DNA from: a virus
DNA: 64,000 nucleotides
Direction: 5' to 3' (one strand)
Virus record (IMG/VR): IMGVR_UViG_3300045998_000148
Location: 1 to 64,000 of that record
The position numbers were made by a program, and so were the translations under genes. Every line of letters begins with the position of its first letter. The first letter of the stretch is position 1. Below the pieces are notes generated by a model that saw only the letters and a list, made by a program, of their open reading frames with translations, was not told where the DNA came from and did not search any database. Positions 25,001-33,738 of this stretch are shown piece by piece.

Positions 25001-28000
25001 GCGGCAAAGCGGAGTTGCAGTGCGCCCGACTGGATGCCCAATGCCTTAAAGCTGTTGTCCAACAGCAGGGTACTGACAGCGGCTACCTTCTGCGTCAATC
25101 CGAGGCTGGCAATGCCGATGCTCAATCGATTAAAGGCAAGTGCCGTCTGACCGCAAATAATACCGACGAGCTTCACCGCTTCGCCGTAGAAAGCGGCGAT
25201 CGCCCCAGATATTGACATCTTCTGCGCCGAGGCCGCCGTCGCATCGCCGAGAGCTGCCGAACTCGCCACCGCCGCCGCCTGTTTCTGACGGAACAGGTTG
25301 AGCGTACCGATGTATTTCTGCATATCTTCGGCCAAGAGGCTGAACGCCGCCCGCACGTTTGCGAGACTCGCGCCACTCAAGCCGAAGATACCGATCAGCA
25401 AGCGAAGCGCCGCTGCTACCCGACTCGTCACGCCCGTCAGCCCCGTCAGTATGGCCGTGCTGACAAAAGCGCTGCGGTTAAAGGCGATGAGGCCGACCGA
25501 CAGTATGGCGAGTGCGCTATTGACCGCGCCAAAACTCTTCAGCGCGTCGATAAGGACGTCCACTGCCGACTTGACGATAGAGAGGAGGTTGCCCAACACC
25601 GCGCCAATCGAGTTAAATGTCTCGACAAGGGACTCGTTGCCCAGGATGACCTCGTTAATGATGCGGGCGGCGAGGTAGAGAGCAGATCCCCAGAAGGCAA
25701 TGCTGATGGCCTGAGAAGCGAGTGTTTCCCCGACCTGGCGCAATATCTTGTTAAACGTCTCTGTCAGCAGCCCTACTGTCGTCATTTGCGCCTTGCTTGC
25801 CCCGAGCTGACTCGCCATATTGGAGGCAGAAGCAGCGATCGCGTTCATCCCCGCTCCCAGGATGGGGACTTGGGCGATAAACTTGTTGCTCGCAATCGCG
25901 TTAAAGGCAGCGCCAATCGCGCCTAAATTGCGGGCGGGACTGGCCTGCAAGATCGACTCGAAGCCCGCCCGCAGCGGCGGGAACAGGTTGATAAGAGCTA
26001 TCCCCTGCACGGAAAGGGAGGCGACGGTAGGAATCAGCCCAGTCAACATGGCGGAGAATGGGCCTGCTATGGGCAGGAGAGACTTCTGCACGGCGGCAGC
26101 CAGTCCGGGTATTGCCTGCAAGTTCTGACCGAGCGTGAGGAAGCCAGCGCCGCCTCGCTGGAGCTGGGGGAATAAGGTCGCAAACGTCGCGAACATCCGG
26201 TTTGCCCCCAATTCCGTAGCGAACAGCAGTTCGCCGACGATGGGCAGCGATATGGCAATGGATCTAAAGGAAGTGGCGAGCAATTGAATTCCCTTTTGCA
26301 AGACAATCGCCTTGACCGCCACCCCCAAAAAGCCGCCGCCGACAGCGCGAACGAAGCCGACGAGCCGACCCATGAAATCGACAAAGGGCTGCAAGATCTC
26401 GACGGTAGCGTTAATGCCATCGGCGATCGCGCTTAGGAAATTGCCGAAGCTCTTGGCGAGGTAAGCCGGGATGCTGCTCGAAACGGGCAGGAGAGAGGCA
26501 AACGCATTTTTGATGGCATCGAACAAGTCGAGGACGCCCGAAAAAATAGCCGTGGAAACCTCGGTGAGGCCGCCGACAATTTGTTTTTTGACGAGCCGAA
26601 CCAAATTGCCCGTCTTGCCGATCGAGAACTCGGTCAATCCGTCGAAGACCTCGCCCAACCGAGCGACAATCGGCTCGATCAGGCCGCGCCCAGCGGCGAG
26701 CGCTGCCGTCTCAATCGTCTCGACAATATTGCTGTACTGGCCGCCGATGCTCTGCGCTGCCAATTTGTTCGCCTCTTTAAATCCGGCGAGGCGCTTGGTC
26801 AGTTCGGCAACCCCCGTATTCTGCGCCTTCCACTTGGCGATCATTTCGTTGGAAATGTTAAGAGTTTTGGCGAGTACGCTATTCTGGTCGATCGTACCCG
26901 TCAAGATACTGCCTATTTCCTGCCGCGCTTGGAAAAGCGGCAACCCGATCGCGCCCAGCGCTGCCGTAAAATCAACGGTCAGTGCCGCCGACTCGCGCAA
27001 GCCGCCGCCAATCGAGGAAATGCTGTTGTTGACGACCTGGAAGACCTCGACCAATTGGGAGGAGGTGACGCCGACTAACTCCAGCGACTCTTCCCGGATC
27101 TGTTGCAGCGCACTTCGCACGGGGCTAGCCAGAGCGGAGACGGCATTAATGCTTGTCAGGGCAATAGCATCGCCCTGACTGTTGGCACTGGTAACGAGCG
27201 AATTAAAAGTGCGCGTCGTCGAGGCGATCGCCGACTGGGTGGCGAGGAGCTGTTGGTTGAGTTCTTCGTTTTGACCGATCAGCAATCGAATCGGCCCTGT
27301 ACTGACAATCTGCTGGATGGTGGCAAATCCGCTGCTGATAAAGAAGATCTGCTGTCCCACGTTAGCCAGCACGTTAGAAGCCGCGCCGAGGCCGCCCATG
27401 ATGCCTTGAAATACGTCGAGCGGTTCGGACAGCCCCGCCATATATCCGGCTGTTTGGGAAATAAAGCTCAAGGGGGCAATAAACTTGCCTGGTAAACTCT
27501 CGATCGTGCCGAGGGTGTCGATGATTGCCGACTCAATGCGATCTAAAAGGGGCGTCATCTGTTGGAACAGCCGATCGCCAAAACCCTGCACGAATGAATC
27601 CCGCGCCCTCTCGCCCAACTCGTTCATCGACGAACTGAGCAATCCGCCGAGCCGATCGTCGATTGCCGTAAACTGTCCTTCCAGAAGGGTACTCGCCCGT
27701 CCCATCGCCTGAATTATTCGATCGCCGATATCGTCTGGGATCAAATCCTTTATTCTCTGCAAGAAGGCATTGTTCGCCCCAAACTTCTCTACCACTTGAC
27801 GGACGGCATTGCCGACCTGATTGAAAGCACTTGCGAACTTCTGCGAAAACCCCCTGACGTCGAGGCCAAAAATGCCTTCAAACGTCTTGGCTAACGCCTC
27901 CAGGGGTTGCGTGCCACTCAAAAACTCATCCCTTGCCGCCTGCAACTTCGCGATCTCGGCGCGAACCTGACCCAGCAAGGCAATGTCTTCATCCACCACG

Positions 28001-29964
28001 CCCGTCGCGCCGCCTCGAACGACCGGAACCGTATTAATATTGCGGGCAATATCTTGTTGTAATTGCCGCTCCCTTTTTTTTAAAAAGTCGATGGCCTCTA
28101 CATTGATGTTTAGCCGCTCTTGCAGCCTTTCCTTTTCGGCTCTGATGCTTTCGCCGTCACCCTTGCCGCCCTCGGGCAACTTTTCAAGTTGGGCGAGCCG
28201 ATCCTTTATCCGCCCTTCATTGGTCAGAAAAGCCTCGGGAATTAAAATATCGTTGACGCCCGCGACGACTTTCTTAAACCCCCCAGTCCAAGACTCTTTC
28301 AGTTGGTCGAAGGGGAGGAACTGCCTGAAGTTGTTATAAATCAACTGTCCGACAGCAGGCAGTCGAGAAACAAACTGCCCCTCTAATGCGTCAATAGCGC
28401 GAGAGGGCACGCTCTCAAACTGGGTTTCGAGGGATGCCGACAGGTCGATTAATTGATTGGCAATCTGGTTTTTTATGAAATTGACGGGAAGCAAGTCTGC
28501 ACTCGCGAACTGAGAGCGCAAGCCGGACTGCAATCCGGTTGCAATACTGCCTCCCACCTGTTCGCGCAACAATACATCTATGTTTTCCCGGCCTTCACGC
28601 GGCTTATAGCGTTCGATGCGCTGCAATGCCCTGCGCGGGTCGAGGACGGCGGCAAGGCGATCGCCCATCAGGTTGCGGGGAAGCAGGGCAATGGCAAGCT
28701 GATTGGCGAGGTCGGGCTGTCCGACAAAATTAATAAGCCCGCCCGCAAATAACTTCCCTGCCTGATAGCCTTTTTCCGTGACGGCAGCACTGGCTTTATT
28801 GAACAGGCTTTCATAACCTGCCTGCAAGAGGGAAATGCTCGCACTAGAGGCCAACTGCGATGCCGTTTTCGAGAGCGCAGCTCTAATGGGTTCATTGATA
28901 TTGGCGATCTGGCCGCCGAGTCCTTCCCCCTTTCGCGCTTCGGCAATTAAAGTTTTTAAAGCTCCCGATTCTACCAGTGCAATCCGACTGGCATCTGTCA
29001 GTTGACTGGCAATCACCTTTTCCAAGGCCGTTCCCGACAACTCGCGATCGAGGACGGAAAGCAATTCGCTCGATGTCTTTTTAGCAAAATTGGCCAACTT
29101 TTCCGATCCAAATGCCTTTGTCGCCGCAGAGACTAATTTTTCGCCTTGCCTGTCTATAAAAGCAGTGGGATCGGGAAAGATATTGGCGATAATCGCTTTT
29201 TGACGGGCTACAAAATTAGACGCCCCAGACACATCGAGCGCCTGCTGGTATTTCAGCCGCGCATCGGCGAGCAACTTCTGACGCTGTTCAATTTGGCCTT
29301 GAAGTCGTCGGTTTTCCTCTTCTAAAGGAGATTTGCCCTCCTGCGGGCGATCGCGATTGCGTTTCTGCGCGATTTCAAAATCAATTTGCGTCCTATTCCT
29401 GCTGCCTCCCCCTGCGATTAAATCGTCGAGAGTGCCGCGCCTTGCCACTTGCCGATTGAGGGCAATGCGAGCCTGCAAATTTGCGATAGAAGATTCAATT
29501 TTCTGTACCGCCCTCTGAGCCTTAAAAACTTCCGGCTCGACGGGAGCTAGATTGCGCTTTATCTCGCCACTAAAGCCCTTAAAAATTTCGCGGCTGATGC
29601 CAAACGTCTCGCGCAAGCCAGCACTCAGCTTGCCCGTATCGCGCAGGAATTTGGTTTGTGCCAACTCGTTGAGGGTGGCGAGGACGGTCGTTCCTCCTAC
29701 GTCTGTCTGCAAGACGGAAACCATTTCTCGGAGGGCGGAGGTGGTCGTCCTAACCCCGAGTAGCGTCGTACTCGCCCCAATCGACGTAATGTTGCGCGAC
29801 AGGGAGATCGCCTCGCTCGATACCGACGCAACCGCCTTCGTCAGGGCTTCAACACCCTTGGTAACGAGGCGAACGCCAGGAGTAGCGCCATCTTTTGTCT
29901 CCAGTCGAATCTCGATTGGATTGTTGCGAAAACTGCCTGCCCTTGCCCGCCCGCCCGTTGCCAT
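22057..29964 (-). CDS. Tail tape measure protein
   Basis: At 2635 residues this is the largest gene. It has the tape-measure pattern: an N-terminal assembly region, long coiled coils (for example AEIARLQAARDEF and much of 1650-2400), several hydrophobic Ala/Gly/Leu-rich segments in the middle (about 870-1700, such as GPLLLIMGAIAAAAAIYS) and a variable Pro-rich C-terminal region (PPPSAPPAPAPSPAAPRRID). It sets tail length and is ejected with DNA. From the usual rule of about 0.15 nm per residue, the tail should be near 400 nm. No lytic domain was recognised. It follows the tagged hydrolase-like gene by 12 bases. Confidence 0.9.
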   Translation of the reverse strand: MATGGRARAGSFRNNPIEIRLETKDGATPGVRLVTKGVEALTKAVASVSSEAISLSRNITSIGASTTLLGVRTTTSALREMVSVLQTDVGGTTVLATLNELAQTKFLRDTGKLSAGLRETFGISREIFKGFSGEIKRNLAPVEPEVFKAQRAVQKIESSIANLQARIALNRQVARRGTLDDLIAGGGSRNRTQIDFEIAQKRNRDRPQEGKSPLEEENRRLQGQIEQRQKLLADARLKYQQALDVSGASNFVARQKAIIANIFPDPTAFIDRQGEKLVSAATKAFGSEKLANFAKKTSSELLSVLDRELSGTALEKVIASQLTDASRIALVESGALKTLIAEARKGEGLGGQIANINEPIRAALSKTASQLASSASISLLQAGYESLFNKASAAVTEKGYQAGKLFAGGLINFVGQPDLANQLAIALLPRNLMGDRLAAVLDPRRALQRIERYKPREGRENIDVLLREQVGGSIATGLQSGLRSQFASADLLPVNFIKNQIANQLIDLSASLETQFESVPSRAIDALEGQFVSRLPAVGQLIYNNFRQFLPFDQLKESWTGGFKKVVAGVNDILIPEAFLTNEGRIKDRLAQLEKLPEGGKGDGESIRAEKERLQERLNINVEAIDFLKKRERQLQQDIARNINTVPVVRGGATGVVDEDIALLGQVRAEIAKLQAARDEFLSGTQPLEALAKTFEGIFGLDVRGFSQKFASAFNQVGNAVRQVVEKFGANNAFLQRIKDLIPDDIGDRIIQAMGRASTLLEGQFTAIDDRLGGLLSSSMNELGERARDSFVQGFGDRLFQQMTPLLDRIESAIIDTLGTIESLPGKFIAPLSFISQTAGYMAGLSEPLDVFQGIMGGLGAASNVLANVGQQIFFISSGFATIQQIVSTGPIRLLIGQNEELNQQLLATQSAIASTTRTFNSLVTSANSQGDAIALTSINAVSALASPVRSALQQIREESLELVGVTSSQLVEVFQVVNNSISSIGGGLRESAALTVDFTAALGAIGLPLFQARQEIGSILTGTIDQNSVLAKTLNISNEMIAKWKAQNTGVAELTKRLAGFKEANKLAAQSIGGQYSNIVETIETAALAAGRGLIEPIVARLGEVFDGLTEFSIGKTGNLVRLVKKQIVGGLTEVSTAIFSGVLDLFDAIKNAFASLLPVSSSIPAYLAKSFGNFLSAIADGINATVEILQPFVDFMGRLVGFVRAVGGGFLGVAVKAIVLQKGIQLLATSFRSIAISLPIVGELLFATELGANRMFATFATLFPQLQRGGAGFLTLGQNLQAIPGLAAAVQKSLLPIAGPFSAMLTGLIPTVASLSVQGIALINLFPPLRAGFESILQASPARNLGAIGAAFNAIASNKFIAQVPILGAGMNAIAASASNMASQLGASKAQMTTVGLLTETFNKILRQVGETLASQAISIAFWGSALYLAARIINEVILGNESLVETFNSIGAVLGNLLSIVKSAVDVLIDALKSFGAVNSALAILSVGLIAFNRSAFVSTAILTGLTGVTSRVAAALRLLIGIFGLSGASLANVRAAFSLLAEDMQKYIGTLNLFRQKQAAAVASSAALGDATAASAQKMSISGAIAAFYGEAVKLVGIICGQTALAFNRLSIGIASLGLTQKVAAVSTLLLDNSFKALGIQSGALQLRFAALKQTQLAGAFSGLLPVLGSLKLAVSQLWAAFGPLLLIMGAIAAAAAIYSRVRESVNTQVFEDISYQLDIQQIRTQKLREEVEKLNEAQSKQLESGIALSEEELKRNRQKLSQAQAQIEFNEILIAQNKELLGGNKSEKAFTSSIDTLAAANALRKERQAFEKSGGDIADLTPKVQQAIGVTDQLGELRKKLVDAAPNSKEYDSLAAEIEALEKTRNASILAVSAPKTGAYGDKTARLLVQLSAEQEKYNTLYRDGRLVESREQGQKVSELRREINLRIAATDEFTKYVEAQKKVAGSKRGLSSLFGLTDTQREALQEENNALSEENDKLKEQATGTIQRNQLAAEIGKAGDKLRTQLKSIDETFAKGEESQSGGFKATIDRLIQDYQKAFAVGIASGDEFIEKMREVSVALNVEPEQRQKALEAINEAISKKYGDQLEDIKLQEQALSLAVVRGKVDEITAIKEKGKVATAQIDVELEKTRALLAERIRYLQANAIAPQNDAEVRALERQIQVNELKKAELETTHKIQAAQAVIARDRQIAQTNIEATRAELEKILALYDVQTAKVKNTQDVANAILETFKAQVSLLEAQFGVLDKGARTERERKELAATIAAIKLDALETEYAAQLENLKLEEKSLEIAREKQKIANQVAEIEARSGLIDAQSELATALADPQKAANAALIGALTQKVDAQTQKIDLVRQRAVLDEQSFDAQAQILGQKRQQTLINQQAGRLGAQVQFGEALPSKYQQRKFFQQLGDRAAAQLGFAGTGGLRSAGRQLVAQTQANILSGRTGANDIVSFRPGQPPPSAPPAPAPSPAAPRRIDRGLLEIAPELEDLSRIYNPRLFEGVVRKKEREARNLYGPLYSGIGSRLQAEATAPVPIQEGVNLLKVKRPAGLPQFGAGVPSTVPTVSPQETLNRNINTLNTSMKALTDALKQATVAKKDTKVTIRGDRGSVAARPTDNLSQILDTALNLSKTAIL

Positions 29965-29976
29965 TGAGGAAGCCGC

Positions 29977-32352
29977 CTATCTGTAGAGTTTGCGAAGGTA
30001 ATTCAATACATCGGCATTCGCCATGTACGATCGGGTCGCATCGCCGACGCCATCGATCTCGTGAGCGCCCGTCTTCTGAGGAAAGACGCCGAAGCGATCG
30101 TTTGCGCCGATGAGCGACAGTTCCGCAAGTGGCGTCCCCGCTTCCGCCATGCCGAAAGTAGGCGTCGAGATCGTCGCGAGCCGAAATTGCTCCATGATCT
30201 TCTGTGCCTTGGGTACGCCGTGGGTCTTGACGAGGGATTGATAGAGGATGTCGTAGGACACCCGTGCCTTAATTCCGGCATCTTTAGAGGCGAGCATCGC
30301 AATACGGCGGTTCGGCCTCGATTCGATATTGTCGGAAAGGGCAAACAGGTTGGCCGCCAGTCGAATAGATTCGGGATCGACGGGTTCGGTATCGACGGCA
30401 CTCAGTCCCAAATTGCGGCGAATGGCAGCGCCAAACCCGTCAATCGAGATGTGCTTGAAACGCTCGTCCTTGCTAAATGCACTCGCTCCAAAGGGGGCGT
30501 CCGCTTCTTTAATGCCGAATTCGGAGGCGACGGAAAAAAACTTAGTCATCCCGCCTGCTAAATTGCCGCTCTTACTCGTCCTGCCCTTGAGCCGATCGCC
30601 TTCGGGAATGCCGTCGAGCAAGTCTTCGTCTTTCTCCCAAGTACCGCCCATCAAAAAAGTGAGGTTGTTCTGCTTTTCCTTCTTTATCGCGTCGAGCTTG
30701 GGCTTGTTCAGCTTGGCGGCCTCGGCGAGGGCGAGGTCTGCCGCATTTTTGACATTCTCCTGGTATTTCTTGTTGGCAGCGGCGTATTCCTTGGGGCTGA
30801 GTCCCGTTACCGTACTGCCCGCAAAGAGGCGGTAGCTGGCCTTGTCGCCGAGAGCCATTTCTTTTAACTGCCCGACGCGATCGAGGAACGTATTGAGCGA
30901 GGGGTTGTAGCGTTCGGTAGCCTCATCCAACTGCTTTTGCAGCGCATTGCTGCGGTTGGAGATGCGGCTGGAATAGTAATTTAAGCCCTCGCGCAACTTG
31001 TCGCGCACGTCTCGATTTTTGAGGTAATCTTCGGCCTCGCCGCCCATTACCGATGCGATCCACTGCGGCTTTCGTTTCGGCATCCAGCTAGCCGGATCTT
31101 TGGCGCTCGTAACGGTGCGGTCGTTGACGTTGCGCCAGATACTCGGCGTATCGGCCACGCCAAAGGTAGGACTGCCCAACCGCACGAGGTTGATGCGCTC
31201 GGTAATGCTGAGGCCGCCCGACGCGCTGCGATCGGCTTTTTTCATCCGCCCCAGTATCTCGATCGCCTCGTTGGAGATGTTGCCGCCGACGCCGTGGGCG
31301 ACGATATTTAAGGGCTTGTCGGGATAGCGGTTGCCATAGGCGTAGAGCTGCGCGGCCAGGTCGATAGCCGCATCGCTGCGACCCCGCACGATATTGTTCG
31401 TGATGTAGCCTTTAATCCGATTGTTTATCTGGTGCGCCAGGTGGAAGGGGTTGGGCTTGCCGTTGAGCCACTTAGCATTATGGGGAGAAAGGTCGGAATC
31501 CTCGTCCGGGTTTTTAAAAGCAACGACGTGATTGCGCTCGCCGAACCAATTTTCTTCTTCCGAATTGTCCGTATTTTGCAGCAGCATCTCCCGCAACCGA
31601 TCGCCTTTAGAATTCTGAGAGCCGCCGCCGCCAACGGCAAACAAGATATTTTCCTTGCTCGTCGTATCGACCTGCATTTGCTTGGCTCTTGTCAGGGCGA
31701 TGTCGGCAGACTCCTTGAAGCCGTCGCGATGTCGCGACTTGGCCTGCTCGTACTTGGCGGCAGTAAAGCCGATAATGCCCGCCGCCAACAGGATACCCGC
31801 TCGCTTGGGATTGGCAGAGACGATCTTCTGCAACTTAATTGCCAGCCGCAGATCTTTTGCCGCTCCCTTGGGCAGCGAACTCAAGACGGCAGTGCGTTCC
31901 TTGCGGCGGCGCTCTAAAGTCTTTCTAAAATTGCGCTCCTCTTCGGGATTGCTTTCGACTAATTTAATCTGCCGAATTAACTGATCTTTGGTAAGGTGAT
32001 TGGCGCGATAAATTTGTTTTCGCGAGGCGATCGACTGCAACTCGCGGATCGAACGGTCTTCGAGCTTGCTGCCGCCCGCCTTCACGCCTTCGGGCAGCTT
32101 GCGCCAGTAACCGCCGCCCTTTACGCTCGGATCTCTAACGTACACTTTATCGCCGCGCCGCAAAGCCGGACGGCTATCTTGGTGCGCGTTCCCTAGCGCC
32201 GTGCGACGGCGCGGGGTCGCACCGCTATCTTGGTGCGCGTTCCCTAGCGCCGTGCGACGGCGCGGGGTCGCACCGCTATCTTGGTGCGCCGCCGAGGGTT
32301 TCTGGGCAGTTGAGGGCTTTAGACTTGCTTGCATTGGCGCGATCGTGAACAT
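29977..32352 (-). CDS. Tagged protein with two alpha/beta-hydrolase-like lobes
   Basis: This 791-residue protein begins with in-frame 51-bp repeats (residues 22-58), then the tag (about 65-90: RRGDKVYVRDPSVKGGGYWR), a Rho-N/SAP-like helical motif (100-130) and a hydrophobic segment (PKRAGILLAAGIIGFTAA, 182-199). Residues 235-440 and 562-790 are two related lobes. Each has FxxGG near its start and a later P-T-F-G motif (LGSPTFG, ISTPTFG) followed by NDR. Lobe 1 has AHGVGG (352-357) where lipases have GHSxGG, so the nucleophile Ser appears absent; lobe 2 has LASKDAG. It lies directly upstream of the tape measure. A virion or effector role is inferred. Confidence 0.62.
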   Translation of the reverse strand: MFTIAPMQASLKPSTAQKPSAAHQDSGATPRRRTALGNAHQDSGATPRRRTALGNAHQDSRPALRRGDKVYVRDPSVKGGGYWRKLPEGVKAGGSKLEDRSIRELQSIASRKQIYRANHLTKDQLIRQIKLVESNPEEERNFRKTLERRRKERTAVLSSLPKGAAKDLRLAIKLQKIVSANPKRAGILLAAGIIGFTAAKYEQAKSRHRDGFKESADIALTRAKQMQVDTTSKENILFAVGGGGSQNSKGDRLREMLLQNTDNSEEENWFGERNHVVAFKNPDEDSDLSPHNAKWLNGKPNPFHLAHQINNRIKGYITNNIVRGRSDAAIDLAAQLYAYGNRYPDKPLNIVAHGVGGNISNEAIEILGRMKKADRSASGGLSITERINLVRLGSPTFGVADTPSIWRNVNDRTVTSAKDPASWMPKRKPQWIASVMGGEAEDYLKNRDVRDKLREGLNYYSSRISNRSNALQKQLDEATERYNPSLNTFLDRVGQLKEMALGDKASYRLFAGSTVTGLSPKEYAAANKKYQENVKNAADLALAEAAKLNKPKLDAIKKEKQNNLTFLMGGTWEKDEDLLDGIPEGDRLKGRTSKSGNLAGGMTKFFSVASEFGIKEADAPFGASAFSKDERFKHISIDGFGAAIRRNLGLSAVDTEPVDPESIRLAANLFALSDNIESRPNRRIAMLASKDAGIKARVSYDILYQSLVKTHGVPKAQKIMEQFRLATISTPTFGMAEAGTPLAELSLIGANDRFGVFPQKTGAHEIDGVGDATRSYMANADVLNYLRKLYR
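32179..32290. repeat. 51-bp repeat array (2-plus copies)
   Basis: GGTGCGCGTTCCC recurs at 32181, 32232 and 32283, an exact 51-bp period. The core here is AGCGCCGTGCGACGGCGC, a variant of the GGCGAGG core seen elsewhere. The array encodes the N-terminal AHQDSGATPRRRTALGN repeats of the tagged hydrolase-like protein. Confidence 0.9.
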
Positions 32353-32368
32353 GAGAATTTACGGTAAA

Positions 32369-32824
32369 TCAGTACAGCAAGGTATAAGCGTTTTCTCCCT
32401 TCTTGTGCAGCAAGTCTAGTCTGTATTGCAAGTTATTTACAGTCAGATTTTCCAATTCGCAGGGAAAGCCGTCTCGGTCTGGATTGAGGGGTGTAGCGGC
32501 ATCGCCTTCTCTTACGGGCCAGAGGATGTAATCGGACGCCCTGAGAACGGCTTCGTCTAAGGTGCGAGAAACGCGGCTGACCGTATAGCGATCGACGTCG
32601 CCTTCCGCCGTACTGCGCTCTAAAAAAGGCTCGCGGTCGGTGCGGTCGGCGCGTTCGACGTGGGGGCGCGGCAGTATTTCGACATAGCGATACAGCTCGA
32701 ATTGGTCGTCGTAGGAGCGAATGAAAACGCGATACCGCGACGTCTGAGTATCGCCCCTACCCGCCTGCCGCGATCGCAGCCGATCTCGTAATTCGATGCG
32801 CCGCAACATTCGACTATTCGCCAC
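32369..32824 (-). CDS. Hypothetical neck/tail protein, 151 aa
   Basis: This protein has a basic N-terminus (RRIELRDRLRSRQAGRGDT) and a beta-rich middle (SRYRVFIRSYDDQFELYRYV), then ends in a helix. It lies in the head-to-tail stretch, between a DUF4054-like connector and the tape-measure region, where head-completion or tail-terminator proteins normally sit. Its start overlaps the previous gene's 3' end by 11 bases. The position, not a motif, supports a neck role. Confidence 0.6.
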   Translation of the reverse strand: MANSRMLRRIELRDRLRSRQAGRGDTQTSRYRVFIRSYDDQFELYRYVEILPRPHVERADRTDREPFLERSTAEGDVDRYTVSRVSRTLDEAVLRASDYILWPVREGDAATPLNPDRDGFPCELENLTVNNLQYRLDLLHKKGENAYTLLY

Positions 32825-33392
32825 TTTCGGTCGCTCCCTCCTCCTTCACTGCCGACGGGTAGAATGCCTCCGCTCCGCCTTGCGACCCTCTTGGTGCGCT
32901 TTCCCCTGGCGAGGACGCCTCGCCGGGGTCGCACCGCTCTCTTGGTGCGCTTTCCCCTGGCGAGGAGATCTCGCCGGGGTCGCACCGCTCTCTTGGTGCG
33001 CTTTCCCCTGGCGAGGACGCCTCGCCGGGGTCGCACCGCTCAATCAAGAGGGCGATCGCCATTTTCAGGTGTTCTTCCGCACGCTTGCTTTCGCGATAGT
33101 ACGAGTCCGACTGAGATAGGAATTGCAGTCGAGTGAGACACGATTGCAGCACGTCCTCCAAGTACGCTCCATTGCGTGCGTTGCGGTCTAACTCGCCGCG
33201 CTGCCAGCTAATCGTAAAGCCGATGCCCGTCGAAACGCCGCCCACTGGAATGCCGCCTTCTTTCCAATTTGCGTTTAAATACCAGTCTTCGGTCAAGTTT
33301 CCGCGCATTTCCCGCGTAAAACAATAATCTAGCGAACTTTCCACGACTTTCAACTCCCGCTCAAGAATTTCGATCAAATGCTGAACCCCCAC
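32814..33392 (-). CDS. Hypothetical neck protein with repeat-extended C-terminus
   Basis: The native part (about 120 residues: IEILERELKVVESSLDYCF...) is followed by three 17-residue copies encoded by the 51-bp repeat (ERCDPGEASSPGESAPR) and a short tail. A GTG at 33392 gives a reasonable start; the longer frame from 33431 overlaps the previous gene by 58 bases. Position between DUF4054 and the 151-residue gene suggests a head-tail joining role. The repeat tail is probably tolerated because it is C-terminal. Confidence 0.58.
   Translation of the reverse strand: MGVQHLIEILERELKVVESSLDYCFTREMRGNLTEDWYLNANWKEGGIPVGGVSTGIGFTISWQRGELDRNARNGAYLEDVLQSCLTRLQFLSQSDSYYRESKRAEEHLKMAIALLIERCDPGEASSPGESAPRERCDPGEISSPGESAPRERCDPGEASSPGESAPRGSQGGAEAFYPSAVKEEGATESGE
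32888..33043. repeat. 51-bp repeat array (three copies)
   Basis: GGTGCGCTTTCCCC starts at 32893, 32944 and 32995. Each unit is a near-palindrome: GGTGCG...CCCC-TGGCGAGG against CCTCGCC-GGGG-TCGCACC. The middle copy has the variant core GGCGAGGAGATCTCGCC. Confidence 0.92.
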
Positions 33393-33730
33393 AGCTCGCG
33401 CTTGCCGTGCGCCCGGATGAGGCTGAGCCATTGCTGGCCGTAAACCGTCGCATTGAAATGGCTGGCATCGTTAGCGAGGGTGGTGCTAGCAATGGGCTGG
33501 AAAGAACCCTTCTCAATCGCCTCCGCCCTCGAATCGGTTTCCATCTCCTGCTGTCGCTGGCGCTCTAATTGGTGCGCTAGCCATAACATCACCGCCCGAT
33601 CGCGATGGGCGGGCGCAAAATTGATGTCGATGCTCGCCTCGGCCTGTTGCAGGTAAAAAGCAAGCCGCTCGGCGGGTTCGCTAGTAAATTCGTCAAAAAT
33701 AGTGAGGAACGATTCGGCGGTGACGGCCAT
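33374..33730 (-). CDS. DUF4054-like head-tail connector
   Basis: This protein of about 118 residues matches the DUF4054 connector pattern: an N-terminal FLTIFDEF, a helical RAVMLWLAHQLERQRQQE, then the loop PIASTTLANDASHFNATVYG and a C-terminal WLSLIRAHG. DUF4054 proteins are found at the portal-tail junction next to capsid genes, as here (downstream of the major capsid protein). An in-frame TTG overlapping the upstream stop (TTGA) is an alternative start. Confidence 0.75.
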   Translation of the reverse strand: MAVTAESFLTIFDEFTSEPAERLAFYLQQAEASIDINFAPAHRDRAVMLWLAHQLERQRQQEMETDSRAEAIEKGSFQPIASTTLANDASHFNATVYGQQWLSLIRAHGKRELWGFSI

Positions 33731-33738
33731 GTTGTTGC

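Noticed and set aside
32620-33119. Arg-rich open frames over the 51-bp array
   Set aside because: Both strands of the palindromic repeat stay open by chance because the unit is a multiple of three; only the neck-protein frame continues into native sequence.
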